NCBI RefSeq assembly: GCF_000439435.1
Contig: NC_021846.1
Location: 992,001 to 1,056,000 of the forward strand
Length of the DNA stretch: 64,000 nucleotides
Origin: Spiroplasma taiwanense CT-1
Lineage (GTDB): Bacteria > Bacillota_I > Bacilli_A > Mycoplasmatales > Mycoplasmataceae
Direction of reading: 5' to 3'
Shown one piece after another: positions 34,273 to 45,642 of this stretch; the first letter of the stretch is position 1, and every line of letters begins with the position of its first letter. The position numbers and the translations under genes are program-made. The notes below the pieces were generated by a model. It made no database searches. It saw only the letters and a program-made list of their open reading frames with translations, and was not told where the DNA came from.

Positions 34273-36759
34273 TTATTTTTTATTATACACATGTCTAATT
34301 GTTAAAGAATCAATAATTGATTTTGGATTGCTATTTTCTAATTCATTAATTGTTTTTGAAAGTAACTCAATTTTTTGTGATAACTTCATGAATTCATCAT
34401 GAATTTTTTTATTTTCATACTCTATGTCAATACTATAAATTAATTTTTCCAAAGAAGTTATTCTTTCTTCAATATTTTGCAATTTCTCATTTTTTTCTTC
34501 ACAAAAACAAACTTCTTCTAATTCGCTTGAATTATTAAATTCAATATTTATAAAATTATCATCAAAATCTTCTAATTCAATTTCATTTTCATATAATTTA
34601 TTTTCTTTTTGATCAAGTAAAATATTTTCTAAATTACTATCTTCAATAAACTGTAATTCTGTATTTTCATTTTCAGATAACGAAATATTATTTACTAATT
34701 TTTCTTGAATAAGACTAGTTTCTTTTTTAATTTGATCTAAGTTTTGATTTTCTAATAATGAAGAAGAAGTTCCTTCTTTTATATTTTGTTTTAGTAAAAG
34801 ATCTATTTTATATTTTTTTGTATTTTCCAATTGTTTTATTAACATTTCAGATGCTAATAATTCATCTTCTATTTTAAAATCATTATATATTTCGTGTTCC
34901 TTTAAATTTGAAACATAGCTCTCATTTAATTGATTTAAATCGATATTAATAGCTCTTGCCATATTTTCTATAGCAAATTTATCTTCTGAATTTTCAATTT
35001 TTGATTTTGTTTTTTTTGAATTTGGAATAATAAATTCTTCAAATTCCTTTTCTTCAAATTCTAAATTATTTTGATCTATTATAGGTTTTGCTGTTGCAAC
35101 AAAATCAATTTTATTTGCAAATAAAGATTTATTTACATTTTTTTCTAAATCCTGTTGATTAAAAACATCCAATGTAAGATCTGGCTGTTCAAAATTGAAA
35201 TCCTCATAGATTTCATTTATATTTGAACTAATCAAAGAATTTATTTCTAATTGATTAAAATTAACATTTAATGCATCGTTCTGTTCTTCTTCTATTATTA
35301 ATTCTTCATTTAAATTTTTAATTTCTATTATTTCCGGAAGTAATTTATTATTTTGAATAAACGATTCATTAAGATTTTTTTGTAAATTTTTCCCATTTAA
35401 AACTTCATTATTTTCTTTCAAATTTTCAATTAGTGTAAATTGAAAAGAGTTTTCATATGAATTATTAATTATTTCAAAATTTCTAAATCCAAAATCTTCC
35501 AACATTTCTTGTTCATTTGTAAAAGAAGAATCGATTTTTAGTAATTGATTTAAATCCATATTAATAGCTCTTTTCATTTTTGATAATACAAATTTATCAT
35601 CAAAACCTTTCATTATTGTGCTTGTTTTTACTTCTGAGCTAAGTAATTTGTTAATTTCCTCATCCATTTGTGAATACGAATTGTAAATTTCATCTTCTTC
35701 ATCTATTGATTTTATATCTTGTTCTTTAATAAATGAGTTTGAAGTTGAATTAAATGATTTGCTTTCCAAAGTAATTTCTTCTTGAAAAAGAACATCCTCT
35801 TTTTTATTTGAATTTATTTCACTAACTTCAAAATTTAAATTTATATCATTTTTATTTGATAATTCTCCAATTATAAGGTAACTCATTTGATAAAACTCAG
35901 GAATATTTAAATTTCTTGCCATTTCATTTGAATTTAATACTTTATTATTGAAATCTAACACCTTTTTCAATTGTTTTGGATTTAAGTTTTTTAGGTCCAT
36001 ATTTTCAAATTCTTTTTTTGTATCAATTAAACTTTGTTTTATTTTTTTTCATTTAAAATAATTATTTTTAAGCTTAGAATTTTTGAAATATTTATCTAGG
36101 TCTTTTTGATTTTCAACTGACAGCACAAGATTATCATTTACTTTTTCTTGCTCAATTTTGCTTTGAAAATTTATTTGATTTTTTTGTATCAAATCTGTGC
36201 TGTCAATTAACTTTCCCTCTTTAGATACCTCTCTTTCGAATTTACGTTCTTCTTTATAAATCGCTATTAAATTTCTTTCCTCTGCAAAATTATTTAATGC
36301 CTCAGAATCAAATAATAGAACTTCTAATAAGACAAAAGTAAATAGTAACAGTGTCCCCCCAATAATTAAAATAACTTGCCCTACTAGTAAACTCAATACA
36401 CTTATTATAACTATGTATACTTTTATAAATGGCTTTGAAATTTTTTGAGCTTTTTTCATTCTAAGTAATTCAATTATTGAAATTACAATCATTGAAACTC
36501 CGATAGCACTAATTAATCCAATTGTAACAAATACTTGTCATTCCCCATTTTCTAAATTTGAAGAACTTATTAGAAATTGACTATCATTAGTTAAAAAAGT
36601 TATATACTTTTGTAAAGCTATTGAATTAAATATATTAAGTAATGATTCGCTAGAAGTAGATCATATACTAAATGTAAGTGATAATGCAACAAACATTGCA
36701 ATTGAAGCAGAAGCTGCAATTGCAACAGTCCATGCACTTATTATAAAAAATTTAAACAT
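34273..36759 (-). CDS. Large membrane protein with acidic repeat-bearing tail (828 aa)
   Basis: Unrecognised. It starts MFKFFIISAWTVAIAA after AGGAGG and reads through TGA codons at 36049 and elsewhere, joining what the standard code would split into two proteins. The N-terminal quarter has membrane helices near 5-30, 78-100 and 118-155. From about residue 180 the chain is cytoplasmic by inference and rich in Glu, Asn and Leu. Two closely matching 20-residue blocks (DKF....M.RAIN.DLNQL) lie near 389-408 and 593-612, with a weaker copy (NEMARNLNIPEF) near 277-290. A coiled coil is likely at about 755-808. The gene follows the 491-aa gene by 11 bp, so the two probably work together. Confidence 0.75.
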
Positions 36760-36770
36760 CTTTTTTCCTC

Positions 36771-38246
36771 CTATTTATTTAAATCACTTCAATTTCCTGA
36801 AATTGAAGTTCCTTTGTTATTTATATTAGTATTTGATGATTTATTATTAATATTTATTAAATTATCTTTTCTAAATTTTGCAAAAACATTTTCTTCTTTA
36901 TTATTTTCAACATTTTCTTTTCTAAGAATAAAAGGGTTAAAATTTGAATTTCCATTCTGTGATAACCTATTTAATTGTTCACTTTTTTCTTGTTCTTCTA
37001 ACTCAATTCTTTGTTTTTCTAAAACTGTATTAACACGAATTCTTAAATTTGAATTAATTCCATAATCATTATTTAAATCACTAATTTTATTTTCCTGTTT
37101 TTGATTTTGAAAATAATTAGAGTTTAGAAATTCTAACTCCTCCAAGTATGGGCTCTCGATATTAAAATTTTCTTCTTCCAAAACATGGGGAATATCACTT
37201 TTAAAATAATTTTTATTAAAATCGTTTTTTACAATTTTTACTTCCATTGCTTTTTCAATTAATAAAATATTCTCAATGTTACAATCTAAATCATTAAGTA
37301 AGCTTATATTTTCTTCTTTAAAATTTAAACTAATTCTTATATTAGGAATATTAACAACTAATTCGGTTAAAAAATTAAGAATTAAGAAAATTTTTTCTTT
37401 TGGAATTTTTTCAAAATCTAAAATGAATAAATCTATTGTTTTATTAAATTGATAATCAAAAAATAAATTTTTAAACTCTTGAATAACCATATTTATAGGA
37501 TCATCTGTTAATGATAAGGATTCTATAATAAAGTCAATATCTGAAGTTGTTTTTCCCCATTCTGTTCCTGCTAATAAGAGAGAAGTTCTTTCTCATAAAA
37601 CTTTCTTATCTTCAACAGTAATCTGTTTAGGAAGGGAATTAATTATTTGTTTAAATAAGAATAAACAGGGCAATGAATACATCATTATTTTATTTATTTT
37701 AATAACTATTTTTTCATTAAAAGCATTTTCATAATTTAAATTATCCACTAATTTTTCAAACTTCTGTTTCTCATTAACCAAAATAAATATTTTATTTATA
37801 TAGTCTCTAGTTTTTATTAATTCAGTATAACTATTAAATTCCAAAATTTCTTTATTAAAATTAATATCATTTGTTTTTAAAGAATTATCCAAATCCTCAA
37901 AATCTAATACTAACATATCTTCTTCATTACTATTAATAAAGTCTTCTAATTTTTGTTTATTTTCAAATTCTTCTAATGAGTTAGAATAAAAATTTAAATT
38001 TTGATTTAAATCTACAGAATCCTTTTGAGAACTTCTATCTTCATTATTAATAAATGGAGGTAAATTAATTTTCCTTGGTTCTCCAATAAGGTCTCTTATG
38101 AATGAAGGGACTACTTCTTTATCCTCAGTAAAACCCATTTGTGCACCTAATCTAGCATACTTTTCTTTTTCTTTCTCTACTTCATAAATTTTTTTTTCTT
38201 TTTCTTCTTTTAATTTTTTCATTCTTTCAAATGGATTTACATACAT
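36771..38246 (-). CDS. Hypothetical soluble protein (491 aa), first gene of a five-gene operon
   Basis: Unrecognised. It starts MYVNPFERMKKLKEEKEKK after AGGGGGTG. Residues 1-35 are a charged helix; an acidic linker runs to about 130. The centre looks alpha/beta. Near 222-238 it reads LLLAGTEWGKTTSDIDFII, which superficially resembles the GS...DxD motif of nucleotidyltransferases, although the spacing is shorter than usual. The C-terminal third is Asn/Glu-rich and low in complexity. Its TAG stop forms part of the ribosome site of the 828-aa gene, so translation is coupled. Two promoter-like elements lie upstream. Confidence 0.7.
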
Positions 38247-38274
38247 TTAAAGCACCCCCTATAAGTACATATTT

Positions 38275-38285
38275 ATTATAGCATA
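38275..38285 (-). promoter_or_regulatory. Extended -10 promoter of the five-gene operon
   Basis: On the minus strand TATGCTATAAT, an extended -10 with a perfect TATAAT, about 30 nt before the ATG at 38246. A TAGTGA about 19 bp upstream could be a poor -35. The surrounding 17 nt are repeated exactly at 38430-38446. Confidence 0.6.
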
Positions 38286-38372
38286 AATTTTATTTTTTTC
38301 ACTATTATGATTGCAATACATTAATTTGTTTGATATTATATATTACAATTTTTTTTAATGAATTAAATAAAA

Positions 38373-38417
38373 TTAAAAGTATGACCCAGCTTATATATGC
38401 TGAAATCATACTTTTAA
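38373..38417 (-). terminator. Terminator of the prfA-prmC operon
   Basis: TTAAAAGTATGA (38373-38384) and TCATACTTTTAA (38406-38417) form a perfect 12-bp stem, with an inner AGC/GCT pair in the loop. It ends the minus-strand unit whose last gene stops at 38490. Confidence 0.8.
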
Positions 38418-38433
38418 ATTATTTTATAAATTT

Positions 38434-38444
38434 ATTATAGCATA
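38434..38444 (-). promoter_or_regulatory. Promoter-like element firing straight into a terminator hairpin
   Basis: TATGCTATAAT on the minus strand, with flanks identical over 17 nt to the operon promoter at 38271-38287. The hairpin 38373-38417 starts about 17 nt downstream, so any transcript would be only about 55-70 nt long unless it reads through. It may be a small RNA gene, a second promoter with an attenuator, or a fortuitous duplicate. Confidence 0.4.
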
Positions 38445-38489
38445 AAAAAATTAATAATACACTATTTTAACTATGAAAACAAATATTTT

Positions 38490-39830
38490 TTAAAATTTTT
38501 TGTTTATTTTTAATAATTTAAAACCGAGAATTATATAAACAGTTAATATAAAACTTATACTAATTATTGATTGAGATGCATATTGTAATCCTGATAGTCA
38601 AGGGTTTTTAACAATATTGTTAGAATTTATAAATGTTGTTCCTAACATCTCTTTTAGAGTAAGAAAAATTTCATTGTTTTCAGCAAAATATTTATTTAAT
38701 TCAATTCCTATTTTATTATCATTTCAAATTTCCACTATATGTTGAATTTGGTTAGATGAATATGTAGTAATAGAAATAATTAAAATAATTTCAATAAACA
38801 TAATTAAAAATTGTAATTTGAAAAATAAATTATTTGTATTTCAACCTTTTGTATAAACTAAAAAGAAAATGCATATTGTTCCCATTAAAAAACCAGAAAT
38901 AATTATTGGCAAACTTTTAATAATAAAATTCGAAACATTACTATTTGTCAAAGAACTTAAATTTACATCCTGACTTTTAATTAAATCTGGCGCAATTGTC
39001 GATCAATTTAATAGTGAATTAATCTCTGAATTAAAAATAGACATAATAGAAATAAAAATTAATTGAGGTAAAAAAACAAGAAATGTTGCAGAAATTAATC
39101 AAGCTGAGATATTTTTACTATTATTTATTACTAATTTATTTAAAAAATAGCTCAATTTACTTTGATCCAAATTTTTTCTTATAGAGGTTGCTTCAATTTT
39201 TTCTTGCTTTTTTATCTCAAGTGAATTTAATAGTATTGCAAAATATATAATTATCACCATAATTTTAAAAATACAAATTCATCATGTAAAAGTATCTGAA
39301 GTTCATCTATATTGAATTATATTAATGCCATTTTCACTATAATATATTTCACTAAATTTTTTTTGTAAAAAAAATAATTCTTCCACGAATGGTTTATTAA
39401 TATTTTGTTTTGCTAAAAATATGTAAAAAACATGAAATCTTGAATAGTTGTATTCAGAAATTGAGCTAAAAATTATTGAAAGAATAAGTAATAGAGTAAT
39501 TAAAATTGTAAAAGCTACTTTTATTGTTAATTTTATTTTTTTTCCAAAAATAAAGGGAATTAAAAAAATAAAAATAAGTGTAAGTATAAAAATTGCAAAA
39601 GCAGCTCACATAAAAAATAGCATTGACATTTTAGTAACTATAACTGACGGACCAAAATTTTTTTCAATTAAAATAAAATAATTAAAATAAAAATTAATTG
39701 CTGGATTCATATAGTAAACAATTATAAACGAAATTGTGGGTGTAATAAGAATTAAAAAAATTACTAAAGTTTTAAAAAATTTATCTCATATTTTTATTGA
39801 CTTGTTTTCCACAAATATTTTCTTATCCAT
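38490..39830 (-). CDS. Polytopic membrane protein, about eight helices (446 aa)
   Basis: Unrecognised. It starts MDKKIFVENKSIKIW after GGAGATAGTA, and its first 8 bases overlap the prmC stop. Hydrophobic segments lie near 14-38, 66-95, 100-122, 178-200, 235-260, 295-318, 325-350 and 410-436. I checked the frame for TAA and TAG and found none. There is no ATP-binding or known transporter motif. Last gene of the operon that begins with the ABC-ATPase-like protein, so it might be a transporter partner, but that is speculation. Confidence 0.72.
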
Positions 39831-40653
39831 TACTATCTCCATTTTTTAAAACAAAATACCTTCAATGATTTGAAAAATCTTTTTTAAATTCTAAGTTATA
39901 TCTTACTCCTTTTGAATTAAAAAGTAATTCTATTTCCTCTTTTTGATTAAAACCAAACTCACTTATTATTACTAAATTATTATTTAATAAAAATAATTTT
40001 TCAAGATTTTTAAATAAAACTTTATAAAAAAATAAACCATTATCTTTTGCAAATAAAGCCATTCAAGGTTCAAATAATTTAACATTTTTTTCAATATTAA
40101 TATCATTTTTATTAATATAAGGTGGATTTATTAAAATAAAATCCATTTTTAAATTTTTTTCAAAAATAAAATCTAAAAAATTAGAATAAAAAATTTTTGC
40201 TTTCATTTTTTTTATTCTTAAGTTTTTTTTGCAAACTTTTAAAGCACTTTTTGAATAATCAGATAAGTATAAGTTAATATCATTAAATTCTTGTTTTAAG
40301 CTAATTCCAATACATCCACTTCCACAACATAAATCTAATACATTTTTATTAACCAAATCAAACTTTAGAACTTCCTCTACAATTAATTCTGTTTCATATC
40401 TTGGAATTAATACATTTTTATTAATAAAAAAATCACTCTTATAAAAAAATTTTTTATTAATAATATATGCAAGTGGTTTTTTAGTTCTAGAAACCTTATT
40501 AATAATATTTAAAAATTTTTTAAATTCCTTTGGATTTAAAGTATCATCAGAAATAAAAAAAGCTTTATTTTTAAGGAATAAAATGATTTTTTTAAAATTA
40601 TCTTCTGAAATTATTGAAGGAACATATTTAATTTTTAAATCAAAAATTTTCAA
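39823..40653 (-). CDS. prmC: Release factor glutamine methyltransferase
   Basis: The 276-residue methyltransferase modifies the GGQ glutamine of release factors. It has the SAM-binding VLDLCCGSGCIGISL near 105-118 and the catalytic NPPY at about 177-180. The start is TTG at 40653, one base after the prfA stop, with AGAGG 7 nt before it. One TGA Trp is read in FEPWMALF, and another in the tail NHWRYFVL. Its substrate, prfA, is the gene just upstream, as in many bacteria. Confidence 0.93.
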
Positions 40654-40654
40654 T

Positions 40655-41740
40655 TTAAACCTCTATTTGTTGAGCAATTATATTTTTTTGCTCATTATTT
40701 ATTAATTCTGTAATTATTTCTTCTAAATTACCTTCCATTACTTGATCTAATTTATTTAGAGTTAAATTAATTCTATGATCTGTGATTCTATTTTGTGCAT
40801 AATTATAAGTTCTAATTTTTTCACTTCTTGCACCTGTTCCTACCGCTGTCTTTCTAACACTAGCTGCTTCGCTCTGTTGTTCTTCTAACTTTGCTTCATA
40901 TATTCGAGCTCTTAACATCGTCATTGCTTTATCTTTATTGTCGTGTTGGCTACGTCCATCTTGTGATGCTGCAACAATTCCTGTTGGAATATGAGTAATT
41001 CTAACAGCTGAATCTGTTGTGTTAACATGTTGACCTCCAGCTCCAGATGATCTGTAAGTATCAATTCTCAAATCAGAAGGTTTTATTTCAACTTCAACCT
41101 CACTAATTTCTGCTAGAACTGCAACTGTTGCAGTAGAAGTCTGAATTCTACCTTTGGATTCAGTTTTTGGAACTCTTTGTACTCTATGACTTCCTGATTC
41201 AAATTTCATTTTAGAATATACCTTATCTCCCTTTACCATAAATGAAATTTGACTAAACCCTCCTGCTGTTGATTCACTTTGATCTAATATTTCTACTTTT
41301 CAATTATTTTTTTCTGCAAATTTTAAATATAATCTAAATAAGTCACCGGCAAATATATTTGCTTCATCTCCTCCTGCAGCACCTCTAATTTCAAAAATAA
41401 CATTTTTATCATCATTTGGGTCTTTTGGAAGTAATAGTAATTCAATTTCACCCTCAATTTCTTCGATTTTACTTTGTGATTCTTCTAATTGAGATTTTAC
41501 AAAATCTCTCATTTCCTCATCTTTTTCAGTTTCTAATAAAGACTTTGCATCACTAATATCATTAAATAATTTTTTATACACTTGATATTTAATAACAATA
41601 TCTTCTAGGTTTGCTTTCTCTTTATTTAATTCCTTTAATAATTTTATGTCCTTTAAAATTTCTTCACTTTGTAAATTTTCTTCTATAATAGACACTCTTT
41701 TTTCCATAATATCTAATGCTTCTTGAGTTTTTTTATTCAT
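40655..41740 (-). CDS. prfA: Peptide chain release factor 1
   Basis: The 361-residue factor reads UAA and UAG. It has the [17 protein letters not shown] segment with the universal GGQ and ends normally. It starts [15 protein letters not shown] after GAGGTGATT. No RF2 gene is expected because UGA encodes tryptophan. The preceding tdk and following prmC form one operon with it. Confidence 0.97.
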
Positions 41741-41755
41741 ATTAATCACCTCTAT

Positions 41756-42358
41756 CTATTTTGGTTTAATATAGCAATGTCGGCATCTTGCTTCATATTT
41801 TTCAATTGCGGAAATAACAATTATAGGCTCATTTGCTTTTGCTGGTTTACCATTAATTATTCTTTGCGTTCTATTTGCATTTCCTCCACAAACATGACAA
41901 ATTGATGTTAATTTATCTACATATTCTGCCTGCACTAATAATCTATCTACATTTTGAAAAGGATTATTTTTAAAATCTTTGTCTAAACCATTAACAACAA
42001 CAATTATTCCTTCATCAGCTATTGAAGAAAGAACTTCTACAATATTTGTATCCAAAAATTGAACTTCGTCTACTCCAATTATATCAATAGATTTTTCTTG
42101 GTTTTTCAAATTTACAATTTCCTTTAATTTCTCACTATTTTCCACTGGTATTGATTCAATACTTAAACCTGAATGTGAAAAAACATCATTTATAGAATAT
42201 CTTCGATCAATTAAAGGTTTAAAGACTAAAACATTTTGCTTTGCATATTGATATCTTTTTAATCTTCTTATAAATTCTTCTGTCTTTCCCGCAAACATAC
42301 ATCCTGTTATTAACTCAATTCAACCTCTTTTACTTTTATGATTCATTCTATAGCTCAT
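41756..42358 (-). CDS. tdk: Thymidine kinase
   Basis: The 200-residue type II thymidine kinase has the P-loop GCMFAGKT near residues 19-26, the Walker B-like IIGVDEVQFLD and the zinc pairs CHVC and CRHC. It phosphorylates thymidine for dTTP synthesis. It starts MSYRMNHKSKRGW, with one TGA Trp upstream of the P-loop. GGAGG, at the end of the DHH gene, serves as ribosome site. Confidence 0.96.
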
Positions 42359-42362
42359 TATA

Positions 42363-43313
42363 CTATTCCTCCAAATTAATTAATTTTTCTAAATCTCCTA
42401 CTAAATTTTCTAAATCATCTCAATTTTTAATTTTTGCCCCTGATGCTAATCTATGGCCTCCCCCATTATACATTTTTGCTACATGATTAACATCAAATTC
42501 TCTACTTCTTAATGAAATTTTTATATTTTCATTTTTAACTGATTCATAAGCTAAAAACCAAATTTTTACTTCCTTAATACCTGATAAAACATTTAAACAA
42601 CTTTTAATCTCCTCTTCTCCCAAAACTGTCTTTTCAAAAAAATCTCTTGTTAGTTTAATATACGCAATTTCATTATTTTTAGAAAAAATAGCTTTATTAA
42701 AAATATCAAAGTGAAATCTTGTTATCTCCAAGGTTCTTAAATATAATGAATTATAAACTTCATTAATATTAATTCCCCTTTTAATAAGAATTTGGGCTGC
42801 ATAAAAAGTTTGAGAATTCACTTTATTAAATAAAAACCTTCCTGAATCTGTAACTAAACCATAATAGAGAAAAGTTGCAGCTTTTTTTGAAATTTTTAAA
42901 TTCATTTCATTAGCTCAAATTGTAATTATTTGTGTACATGCAATTGCAGAAATATCAACTAATTTATTTTTTGCAAAATCATCAATTTCTAAATGATGAT
43001 CAATTTTAAAAATTTCCTTAACTTGATCTTTGAATTCAAAATCTATTCTTTCAAAATTTGCAACATCCACAGAAATTAGCAAGGATTTTTTAATTATTTC
43101 CTGATTTAATTCTTTTTCATCAAAATCACGAATTCCTAAATTTAATTGCTCTCCCACAATATAAATCTTTTTGTTTTTAAAATTATCCAAAATAATTTCT
43201 TTTAGAGCTAAAGCACATCCTTGTGTGTCTCAATCAGGAGAAGCGTGTTTTGCTATAATAATAAAATCATTTTTATTAATAATATCTATTAAATTTCTAT
43301 ATTCAACTTTCAT
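42363..43313 (-). CDS. DHH/DHHA1 phosphoesterase (NrnA-like)
   Basis: The 316-residue protein shows HASPDWDTQG (motif I), IFKIDHHLEI (DHH motif III) and the C-terminal GGGHRLASGAKI of the DHHA1 domain. Relatives (NrnA, MgpA) degrade nano-RNAs and convert pAp to AMP. AGGAG precedes the ATG at 43313. It is the second gene of the operon, 13 bp after the ABC-ATPase-like gene and 4 bp before tdk. Confidence 0.92.
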
Positions 43314-43326
43314 CAAAACTTTTCTC

Positions 43327-45171
43327 CTATAATACTTCTAATATTGAGTCTTCAGATATATAAATATTGATTTTTTGATCATCATTTAATTTTTCAGTAG
43401 AATAAAAAATTAATTTATTATTATTTGAAGTGAATTCATATATATTTTTATCATTAAAATAATCTATTTTTTTAGCACTTCCATACATTTGAATAATTAT
43501 ATTTTTTGATTCCTTTTTATGTAAAACTATTTTAAAAGGATCAAAAAGAATTTTTCCACTATTTTTAAAAATAGTAGATTCAATTTTTACTTTTTCTCCA
43601 AAAATATTGATTATTTTTCCATCATATGAATAAGGTATCATATTACCTAAATGAAAAAAATCATTTCCATATGTATTTCAATATTTTTTTAAAAGTTCAC
43701 TGTAACCTATTTCTATAACTGATTTATCATTTAATAAATTAATTTTGCTTTTTAAATCAACTATATTTTTTAAATCTTTTTCTAAAAAAATTATTGAAAA
43801 TTTTTTATTTATTTTTTTTAAATTTTCAATTGCTTTAACTAGTTCCAAAGCTTCTTCTTTTGTTAATTTTGAAAATATATTATAAAAGATAATATTATAC
43901 TTTTTTAAGTATATTGCTTTGAGTAATTTGAATAAAATTATATTTATACTTTTTCATTTCAATGAAATAAAATCAAAAGAGATTTCAAGATTTTTTAATG
44001 TTTCTACAATATAGCTATCTGCTTGACTATAAATACTCCTAATTGTTTTTTTTAATTTATTTTTTTTATTTTTAAATTCAATTGAATTTCCCTCTTCAAG
44101 TTCATTATTTAATATTTTTTTATGATATCTGTGCATAATTTCAACAATTTTCCCTTTTAAAATTGTTGATTCATCTGCAAGACCTTCAAAAAATATTTTT
44201 TCTTGTTTCTGCCTAAATTCAAAAACTTGATCTTTTGCAACTTTTCTTCAAGAAAAAATTTCTTCCAAATCTTTTAGTTTTTTATATTTTAAATTAAACT
44301 TCCCCATTTCAAAAAGTATTTGTTTTTTTAAATTTTTTAAAATGAATTTATTTTTTGCAATTTTTCTTTTTATTGCAGTTACCTTTAAATCAATAATTTT
44401 TAACTGTTTTCTAATAACAAAATTTATTTGATGAAAATTTAACTGAGAAGATAATTTTTTAATAGATTTATCTTTTGTTTTTTTTGCATTATATTCACAA
44501 GTACATAAAGAATTCAACTCTATAAAGACATATACCTTATCTCATAAGTTTTGTAAAAAAGTTTGAAACAATTCAAAATTTAGTGTTTTTTCAACTAAAT
44601 AATAATAATCTTTAATAATTATTTTTATATAATTTTCTAAATTTGGATATTCTTTTTCTAAATTAATTTCATTAAAATTAACAATATTATCCAAAAATTC
44701 GCTTTGTCATTGTTCTTCAATTTCAATTGAACTATTAATAAATTTTGAAACCATATTTTCAATCTTTTTTCTCATCTCAAGGTCTGTTTCATTATTTTTA
44801 GAAGTTGAAAATGATAAATATGAATACTTATCATTAATATAATTTATTTTTGACATATTATAAAAATCTTTATTTAATAATAATGAAGTATAAAGTCAAA
44901 ACTTTTCAGGTCATTTTCTAAATATTAGACCATGTTTAATTATTTCTACTCTTTTATTTGTTCACTGCTTATTAACTTTATCAAAATTATCAATTTTAAA
45001 AATACCATCTTTAACACTATATTTACCTTGCAAAATATTTTTAAAATTTTTTAGTAACTCTGAATCATAACTTAAAACTGTAGTTAAATTACTTTCTAGC
45101 GCCTCAAAAGTTATTACTTTTGGATTAACTTTTTTATTAATAAATTTTGCATTTTTTATAAAATAACTCAT
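43327..45171 (-). CDS. ABC-ATPase-like protein lacking Walker motifs, with TOBE-like C-terminus (614 aa)
   Basis: One continuous frame, checked for stops, begins MSYFIKNAKFINKK. The N-terminal 60 residues line up with an ABC ATPase start (...ESNLTTVLSYDSELLKNF...GKYSVKDGIFKID), but YDSELLKN stands where GPSGSGKT should be. After a basic, coiled-coil-like insertion (about 220-330), LKNLEISFDF...LFKLLKAIYLKKYNIIFYNIFSKL matches the signature-to-Walker-B stretch without LSGGQ or the DEP box. SIIFLEKDLKN replaces the VTHD H-loop. The last 75 residues resemble a PotA/MalK TOBE fold. This assignment is by eye and not proven. It may be a non-catalytic subunit. First gene of a six-gene operon. Confidence 0.6.
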
Positions 45172-45218
45172 GAAAGCCCCCTATTATATATTAATTGTAT
45201 AACATAATGACTTAAAAA

Positions 45219-45255
45219 TAATAAAACTAGACTTTATTATATGTCTAGCTTTATT
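45219..45255 (-). terminator. Terminator of rpmE
   Basis: CTAGAC/GTCTAG with flanking AATAAA/TTTATT arms forms an imperfect stem of about 12 bp between rpmE and the next gene. Confidence 0.65.
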
Positions 45256-45262
45256 TATTAAA

Positions 45263-45547
45263 TTATTTTTTAGTAGATTTCTTAGCATTTTCTGCTTTTT
45301 GAGCAGCTGATTCTTTTTCCACTTCTGCAGCTTTTGCTTCCTTTTTAGCAAATTTTTCTTTGAATTTTTCTACACGACCTTCAGCATTTGCAAAATTTTG
45401 TTTTCCTGTATAGTAAGGATGGCAATTTGAGCAAGTATCAATTCTAACTTCTTCACTTTTTGTTGATCCTGAGATAAACTCGTTATTGCATGTTGTACAT
45501 ACAAACTTAGCTTCAAAATATTGTGGATGAATGTTTGATTTTGGCAT
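45263..45547 (-). CDS. rpmE: 50S ribosomal protein L31, zinc-binding form with basic tail
   Basis: The 94-residue protein starts MPKSNIHPQYFEAKFVCTTC and has CTTC and CSNCHPYYTGKQ, the C+ (zinc) type of L31. The last 30 residues are a Lys/Glu/Ala-rich extension common in mollicutes. GGACGGTGAG precedes the ATG. Confidence 0.96.
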   Translation of the reverse strand: MPKSNIHPQYFEAKFVCTTCNNEFISGSTKSEEVRIDTCSNCHPYYTGKQNFANAEGRVEKFKEKFAKKEAKAAEVEKESAAQKAENAKKSTKK

Positions 45548-45642
45548 AATCTCACCGTCCTTTTAAATAACATTAATTCCAATACAAAAATAATAATACC
45601 ATATTTTTTAAAAAACAATAAATATTTTTAGATATTACATTA

